DNA of 64,000 bases from Lachnospiraceae bacterium (GTDB lineage: Bacteria; Bacillota; Clostridia; Lachnospirales; Lachnospiraceae): assembly GCA_900772845.1 (NCBI GenBank), contig CAAGSD010000061.1:7007-71006 (forward strand). Reading direction: 5' to 3'. Position numbers and translations under genes: made by a program. Positions 59,298 through 64,000 of this stretch are shown piece by piece; position 1 is the first letter of the stretch; each line of letters begins with the position of its first letter. The notes beneath the pieces are model-generated. The model saw nothing but the letters and a program-made list of their open reading frames with translations. It did not search any database and had not been told where the DNA came from.

Positions 59298-60185
59298 ATG
59301 ATAATCAGTCCTAAATGGGATTATTGTATGAAAGAATTGTTCCGTAATTCAGTGATCCGAAAGTACTTTATTAGTGTAGTTCTGAATATTCCGGCGGATA
59401 AAATTCGAAGCACACGGTTGATGAACACCTTTTTGTGGAGAAGATACCGGTATCAGAAACAGGGAATCCTGGATGTGTTGGTGGAATTGAATGATGATAC
59501 GAAGATCAATATAGAACTGCAGGTGAAGGCAATCACGAACTGGGATAAGAGGCAGTTGTTCTACTTAGGGAAAATGTTGACAGAAGAGGTTCCCTTTGGT
59601 AAAAAGTATGACGTGATGAAACGTTGTGTCGCAATCAGCATTCTGGATTTTAATCTGACGCAAGACAAACAGTATCATAAGACATACCTGTTGCGGGATG
59701 AGGAAGGGAGACTGTTCAGCAACTTGCTGGAACTGCATGTGATAGAGTTGAACAAAGTCCTGATGGGGCAGACGATAGATGAGTGGATACGGTTTTTCAA
59801 TGTCAAGACGGAGGGCGATTTAGATATGTTGCGGATGCAGACGAAAAATGCCGGAATCTTAGAAGCGATAAAAGAGGTAGAGCATATGAGCCTGAGCCGC
59901 TGGGCAAAGGCACAATATGAAGAACACATGAAACAAGTGATGGACCGGAAGGCAGAAGATGCCTATGTGTTTGAGCGTGGAGTAGAGAGAGGCATAGAAC
60001 AGGGCATAGAACAAGGCATAGAACAAGGTATAGAACAGGGGATGGAGCGTGGACGCCAGTTAGAGAAAGAAAGACTGTTAAAGCTGATTTCCGGTATGAA
60101 CGCCGGAGGAGATACAGATAAGGTGGCACAACTGGCTGATCCTGAAGTGCTACTGGCAATGCAAAAAAAGTATGGTTTAGAGTAG
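59298..60185 (+). CDS. Rpn-family recombination-promoting nuclease
   Basis: PD-(D/E)XK nuclease family transposase-like protein (PDDEXK_2, Rpn type). KWDYCMKELFRNSVIRKYF opens the fold and ILDVLVELNDDTKINIELQV carries the catalytic D-ExQ. A helical part follows, with the repeat GIEQGIEQGIEQGIEQGME from a 12-bp DNA repeat (about 59990-60045). Rpn proteins promote RecA-independent recombination and some act in phage defence with variable C-termini. 295 residues, complete. It has a broken second copy downstream. Confidence 0.87.
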   Translation: MIISPKWDYCMKELFRNSVIRKYFISVVLNIPADKIRSTRLMNTFLWRRYRYQKQGILDVLVELNDDTKINIELQVKAITNWDKRQLFYLGKMLTEEVPFGKKYDVMKRCVAISILDFNLTQDKQYHKTYLLRDEEGRLFSNLLELHVIELNKVLMGQTIDEWIRFFNVKTEGDLDMLRMQTKNAGILEAIKEVEHMSLSRWAKAQYEEHMKQVMDRKAEDAYVFERGVERGIEQGIEQGIEQGIEQGMERGRQLEKERLLKLISGMNAGGDTDKVAQLADPEVLLAMQKKYGLE

Positions 60186-60278
60186 GAAATTAGGGTCTGG
60201 AATCCTATAAGTTCGTGATTGACACATTACTATGAATCTGCCTATTGCCCCGGTGTGAGAAGGGTAACCACATGAGTA

Positions 60279-60300
60279 AATAACATGCAAGCATGTTATT
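60279..60300. repeat. CAAG-tip hairpin after ATGAGTAAA
   Basis: AATAACATG-CAAG-CATGTTATT, exact 9-bp arms, preceded by CATGAGTAAA (60271-60280). A further member of the dispersed hairpin family. Confidence 0.65.
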
Positions 60301-60310
60301 CAGGAAAACT

Positions 60311-60328
60311 GGTGTCTATGACTTCAGA
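60311..60328 (+). repeat. 18-bp direct repeat, right copy
   Basis: Same sequence as 59158-59175, here 28 bases before the VOC gene. Confidence 0.85.
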
Positions 60329-60355
60329 AGAAATCAAAAATGGAGTGTGAGAAAA

Positions 60356-60739
60356 ATGAATTTATCAGGAATACATCATATTGCGATCATCGTATCTCAC
60401 TATGAAGACGCAAAGGATTTCTATATAAACAGGCTGGGATTCTCTGTCATCAGAGAAAATTACCGCCCAGAGCGTAAGGACTGGAAGCTGGATCTTCGTG
60501 TCAATGAACACACAGAACTGGAGATTTTTGCTGAAGAAAATCCTCCTAAGCGTGTGAACCGCCCGGAGGCATGTGGTTTGCGTCACCTTGCGTTCTACGT
60601 TGATAGCGTGGAGCAGACGGTGAAAGAGCTGGCAGAGGTAGGAATTGAATGTGAGCCGATTCGGGTTGACGGTTATACCGGCAAGAAGATGACTTTCTTT
60701 CATGACCCGGATGGATTGCCGTTGGAGTTGCATGAATAA
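60356..60739 (+). CDS. VOC-family protein, glyoxalase/YaeR-like
   Basis: Vicinal-oxygen-chelate metalloprotein of the SMU1112c/YaeR subgroup. GIHHIAIIVSHYEDAKDFYI has the first metal His, LRHLAFYVDSVEQTVKEL the second, and FFHDPDGLPLELHE the final Glu. Reaction unknown; the subgroup is often called glyoxalase-like. The ATG at 60356 has GGAG 10 bases upstream. Its stop overlaps the start of an acetyltransferase fragment. Confidence 0.88.
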   Translation: MNLSGIHHIAIIVSHYEDAKDFYINRLGFSVIRENYRPERKDWKLDLRVNEHTELEIFAEENPPKRVNRPEACGLRHLAFYVDSVEQTVKELAEVGIECEPIRVDGYTGKKMTFFHDPDGLPLELHE

Positions 60740-60793
60740 AGAGGTGGACAAAATAACATTCCGTACGGCAGAAAAAGAAGATTTTTACAAAGC
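60732..60793 (+). pseudogene. GNAT acetyltransferase, only the first 21 residues
   Basis: The frame starting on the ATG inside the VOC stop (ATGAATAAAG) reads MNKEVDKITFRTAEKEDFYK, a typical GNAT opening strand and helix. After AAAGCAACC it runs into sequence copied from the Rpn gene and stops. The rest of the acetyltransferase is gone. Coupled translation with the VOC gene would have been expected in the ancestor. Confidence 0.6.
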
Positions 60794-60794
60794 A

Positions 60795-61256
60795 ACCTGT
60801 TGGAACTACATGTGATAGAACTGAACAAAGCTCTGATGGGACAGACAATAGATGAGTGGATACGTTTTTTTATGTAAGAACGGAGGGGATTTGGCTATGT
60901 TGCGGATGCAGACGAAAAATGCCGGGATCTTAGAGGCAATAAAAGAGATAGAACATATGAGCCTGAGCCGGTGGGCGAAGGTGCAATATGAGGAACACAT
61001 GAAACGCATGATGGATCGGAAGGCAGAGGATGCATATGTGTATGATTGAGGCGTGGAAGCCGGAATAGAGCAAGGAATAGAGCAAGGAATAGAGAGGGGA
61101 ATAGAACAAGGCATAGGCCGTGGACGCCAGTTGGAGAAAGAAAGGCTGTTGAAACTGATTTCCGGTATGAATACCGGAGGAGATACAGACAAAGTGGCAC
61201 AGTTAGGTGATCCGAAAGTGCTAGAGGCAATGCAGAAGAAGTATGGTTTAGAGTAG
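60795..61256 (+). pseudogene. Rpn-family nuclease, truncated and broken
   Basis: Matches the last half of the gene at 59298 (from LLELHVIELNK). The N-terminal catalytic domain is missing. A frameshift at a run of seven T (about 60868) and an in-frame TGA (61047-61049, at YD-stop-GVEAG) break the rest. The GIEQ repeats remain but in reduced number. It ends GLE-stop like the intact gene. Confidence 0.85.
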
Positions 61257-61334
61257 GTAGTCAGCGGACGCTTCGGGAGCTCTTGGTTATTAATGAAAAA
61301 AGTGATGCCTTTGGACAGTTGTAGAAAAAAACAG

Positions 61335-61377
61335 AAAGTGCTACAATTTATTCAGATATGTAGAGGGTAGCACTTTT
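61335..61377 (+). terminator. Terminator between Rpn remnant and chemoreceptor
   Basis: AAAGTGCTAC / GTAGCACTTT, exact 10-bp stem, ending in TTTT. Confidence 0.7.
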
Positions 61378-61404
61378 AATGAAGAGACAAAGGAGAGGTA
61401 TTAC

Positions 61405-63111
61405 ATGTCAACACAAAAGAAACAAGGAATAAAAAAGAGATTGACAAGGGGATTTGCAAAAGTAGCAGTAATCGGAGCAGTTGCAGCAATGATCGGAGTT
61501 GTGGCACTTCTGATCGCAGCAACACAGTATGAGAAAGCGTTGAACCGATATGGTTTTACACAGGGAGATATCGGGAAGGCAATGACGGCCTTTTCGGAGA
61601 GTAGAAGTGCGTTGCGGGCAGTGGTGGGTTATGATGATGAAACTGTGATAGAAAAACAGAGTGCATTGCATGATCAGAAGAAAGAGGCATTTGAGACTTA
61701 TATAGATGAATTAAACAGAACACTCAAGTTCCCTGAGGGCAGAGATGCTTATAACGCAGTAATGACGGAACTGGATGGCTATTGGGAACTGGATGCTCAG
61801 ATATTGGAACTTGCTACTTCGGATGATAAAGAGGGGTATCTGAAAGCACAGGAATTAGATACCGGTGATTTGACAACACAGTATGAACAGATATATGCGC
61901 AGTTTGTAAGTTTAATGAATATATGTGTGCAGAAAGGAGATAGTGCGGAAGCAAATCTGCGGCTGATGGAACTTATTATGCTGCTGGCGATTCTGGCAAT
62001 TGTTATAATTGCTTTTTGGAGTTCGGTTATTTGGGGCCGCAAAATGTCGGGAGAGATAGAAAAACCGATGATAGCTCTGGCAGATCGTTTGCAGTTGTTT
62101 TCACAAGGAGATTTAAACAGTGCATTTCCGGAGTGTACAACAGAGGATGAAATCTCCTATATGATACAGGTGGCAAAAGGTATGGCAGAAGATCTGAATC
62201 TGATTATTACCGATGCCGGGCAATTATTGGGACAGATGGCAGATGGAAATTATGCCATCGGCACTAAAATTGAAGACAAATATGTTGGACAATTTGTGAT
62301 GTTGAAAGATGCTATGCGCAAAATGAACCGCCAGATGAATGGTACGCTGCAACAGGTAGAAGAGGCAGCAAAACAGGTATCCGCCGGCGCTGAGAATCTG
62401 GCAGAATCAGCCCAGTCTCTTGCGGAAGGTGCAACGGAGCAGGCCGGCTCCGTAGAAGAGTTGACAGCAACAATCACAAATATCACAGATGCAGTGACCA
62501 GAACTGCGGATGAATTGCAGAAGACGACACAAAAAGCGGAAAACTATGCAGACCAGGCAGATGCCGGGCATGCTCAGATGAAGTCTCTCATGGAAGAGAT
62601 GGATCGCATCAACGAAACCTCTAAAAAAATTCAGAATATCATTGGTGAGATTGAAGATATTGCAAGTCAGACGAATTTGTTATCCCTGAATGCTGCAATC
62701 GAGGCTGCCAGAGCCGGTGAGGCAGGAAGAGGATTTGCCGTTGTGGCGGAACAGATTCGCAAACTGGCAGAACAAAGTGCTCAGTCTGCAGTGGATACCA
62801 GAAGTCTGATCGAAGGTTCTTTACAAGAAATTGAGAGAGGCAATCAGGCGGCGGAAGCAGCGGCGGGGGCACTGGAGCAGATTGTGACGGGAGTAAAGGA
62901 AATAGCGGCGGATTCCAAGAAACTCAGTGAACAATCGTCAGCACAGGCACAGGCGATGGAACAGGCGGAAGCAGGCGTGACTCAGATCTCAGAGGTCGTA
63001 CAGTCGAACTCTGCCTCTGCGGAGGAATCGTCAGCAACCAGTGAGGAATTATCTGCACAGGCATATTCTCTGAATGAATTAGTAGGAAAATTTACATTAC
63101 GCAGAGATTAA
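61405..63111 (+). CDS. Methyl-accepting chemotaxis protein
   Basis: Membrane chemoreceptor of 568 residues. First transmembrane helix about 20-42, a four-helix-bundle periplasm-type ligand domain to about 188, second helix about 190-212 (LIMLLAILAIVIIAFWSSVI), HAMP domain, then a coiled signalling tail. The hairpin tip that contacts CheA and CheW is EDIASQTNLLSLNAAIEAARAG. It has no CheA or CheW next to it. Ligand unknown; the 4HB domain suggests a small organic molecule. GGAGAGG lies 8 bases before the ATG. Confidence 0.93.
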   Translation: MSTQKKQGIKKRLTRGFAKVAVIGAVAAMIGVVALLIAATQYEKALNRYGFTQGDIGKAMTAFSESRSALRAVVGYDDETVIEKQSALHDQKKEAFETYIDELNRTLKFPEGRDAYNAVMTELDGYWELDAQILELATSDDKEGYLKAQELDTGDLTTQYEQIYAQFVSLMNICVQKGDSAEANLRLMELIMLLAILAIVIIAFWSSVIWGRKMSGEIEKPMIALADRLQLFSQGDLNSAFPECTTEDEISYMIQVAKGMAEDLNLIITDAGQLLGQMADGNYAIGTKIEDKYVGQFVMLKDAMRKMNRQMNGTLQQVEEAAKQVSAGAENLAESAQSLAEGATEQAGSVEELTATITNITDAVTRTADELQKTTQKAENYADQADAGHAQMKSLMEEMDRINETSKKIQNIIGEIEDIASQTNLLSLNAAIEAARAGEAGRGFAVVAEQIRKLAEQSAQSAVDTRSLIEGSLQEIERGNQAAEAAAGALEQIVTGVKEIAADSKKLSEQSSAQAQAMEQAEAGVTQISEVVQSNSASAEESSATSEELSAQAYSLNELVGKFTLRRD

Positions 63112-63512
63112 ATGTGAACTTCCTGAAAAATTAACTTTCGATGGCTTCCAGGTATATTCCTGGGAGTCATCAGTGCCGAGGAAATCCATGTATTGTTGTG
63201 TTGCGTGAAAAGCCCAGACTGCCTGCAATGGAAACATTGCTGAACTCCAGGCTGCTTAGCCTGATGATTTCTTGACATTCAGAGCCGGAAAAGGGAACTC
63301 TCATTTATCGGAAAGGATGCAATATTGCATCGGAATATCCATTTATCACAAAGGTTATTAAGGGAATAATAGTTTGAATTTAAGCAGAAAAAGTGGATGG
63401 TTCGCAATAAAAATAGGGATAATTTTATATAAAAGCGAAAACTTTCACTATAGCTGAAACATTTATTTTCACATTATCTATTAGAATTAAAGCAGGAACA
63501 GGAGATGTGAAA
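63112..63512. other. Spacer with copied pieces of the 59-kb region
   Basis: AAATGTGAACTTCCT (63112-63126) repeats the end of the guanylyltransferase fragment (58950 on), and GATGCAATATTGCATCGGAATA repeats, with changes, the hairpin near 58990. No gene. The last 40 bases lead into the next regulator gene. Confidence 0.5.
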
Positions 63513-63743
63513 ATGAACCAGAAACATACAAAAGAGTATAAAATAATAGGACAGGCAATAAAAAAATATCGGAAAGATAAGGGCTTTACTCAGGAGCAAT
63601 TGGCAGATCGGGTCAGCATAAGTATGAGTTACCTGACAAAAATTGAAGCGCCTAACTGTGATCAGCCTTTTTCACTGGAAGTGGTATTTGATATTGCAGA
63701 AGTATTGGAGATTCCGGCTCATACGCTGTTAGAGGATGTGTAA
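63513..63743 (+). CDS. Small XRE-family regulator
   Basis: 76 residues, almost wholly a Cro/C1 helix-turn-helix: GQAIKKYRKDKGFTQEQLAD, then SISMSYLTKIE and FDIAEVLEIPAHTLLED. AGGAGA (63500-63505) is spaced for the ATG at 63513; a GTG at 63507 is in frame but too close to it. Target unknown. Confidence 0.85.
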   Translation: MNQKHTKEYKIIGQAIKKYRKDKGFTQEQLADRVSISMSYLTKIEAPNCDQPFSLEVVFDIAEVLEIPAHTLLEDV

Positions 63744-63823
63744 GTGGAATGTAACAGGACGCTGAAAGCGTGAAAATGAGAAATGGATGTCTACAACTGT
63801 CTACAGCGTTTAATGGAGAAACG

Positions 63824-63862
63824 AAAAGCGGAAACACTGTAAAATACAATGTTTCCGCTTTT
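63824..63862 (+). terminator. Terminator of the XRE gene
   Basis: AAAAGCGGAAAC / GTTTCCGCTTTT, exact arms, followed by TTG. Confidence 0.85.
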
Positions 63863-63926
63863 TGTTATGGCTTTAGCCAGTTGAGTACATCGGAATTTCT
63901 CAAAAGAGAAATGGAGATGCACGAAA

Positions 63927-63952
63927 CAAAAAACCACCTGCTATGCGGGTGG
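63927..63952 (-). terminator. Minus-strand terminator
   Basis: CCACCTGC / GCGGGTGG with one G-U pair and a T run on the minus strand (63927-63933). It probably ends a leftward gene that begins beyond the window. Confidence 0.65.
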
Positions 63953-64000
63953 TGCAATAAGTGCTTATAGCAAAAAAATCACCTTTCCAATATGATAGAG

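Noticed and set aside
63770..63970. 66-codon ORF near the right edge
   Set aside because: Runs across the terminator of the XRE gene and has no ribosome site.

Overview
The window looks like chromosomal DNA of a spore-forming anaerobic Firmicute of the class Clostridia, most likely a gut Lachnospiraceae. The reasons are the gene order rimP-nusA-ylxR-ylxQ-infB-rbfA-nrnA-truB-ribF, the sporulation genes spoVAD and spoVAEB, strong AGGAGG-type ribosome sites, a TPP riboswitch in front of an ECF thiamine transporter gene (thiT), and a carboxyspermidine-type polyamine operon. I saw no rRNA, tRNA or CRISPR array.

Layout. 0-7 kb: superoxide dismutase, a Nudix hydrolase, a tandem pair of membrane-anchored XRE regulators around a small membrane protein, then lipoproteins with decayed small genes between them. 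7-8.7 kb: an AbiE-type toxin-antitoxin pair. 8.7-10.5 kb: a PadR regulator with a perfect palindromic operator and an FtsW-like membrane protein. 10.6-16.7 kb: holA, mscL, a TPR lipoprotein, an XRE regulator, enolase behind a structured leader RNA, and a DUF2798 protein. 17-23 kb: polyamine operon (arginine decarboxylase, spermidine synthase homologue, agmatinase, carboxynorspermidine synthase and decarboxylase). 23-31.4 kb: acetolactate synthase, trpS, an SH3 surface protein, a steroid-dehydrogenase-like SDR with an NTF2-fold partner, a MocR regulator and spoVAD. 31.5-37.6 kb: an AlbA_2/Schlafen-like protein with a 9-bp microsatellite, ridA, a shikimate-kinase-like protein, an EamA transporter, spoVAEB and degV. 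37.6-46.5 kb: the translation/transcription factor cluster. 46.7-56.8 kb: Na/Pi cotransporter with Pho-box-like repeats, thiT, a HAD phosphatase, a ribosomal-protection-type GTPase fused to a Rae1/YacP nuclease, mutY and a glycosyltransferase. 56.8-64 kb: a recombination-worn region with an IS4-family element between two truncated genes, an Rpn nuclease and its broken copy, a cut-off acetyltransferase, a chemoreceptor and an XRE regulator.

How the genes work together. The polyamine operon can take arginine to agmatine and putrescine and on to spermidine through carboxyspermidine; it also carries a SpeE homologue with no SpeD in view. The rimP-ribF block serves ribosome maturation, initiation, RNA turnover and tRNA modification. 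Many intergenic gaps carry one family of hairpins with a CTTG, CAAG or CGAG tip, including a perfect 39-bp stem at 30226-30307. The strongest candidates for something undescribed are the switch-like RNA in front of enolase (14151-14280) and the GTPase-Rae1 fusion (50608-53331). All functional calls rest on reading the sequence and on knowledge of the families; no database search was run.
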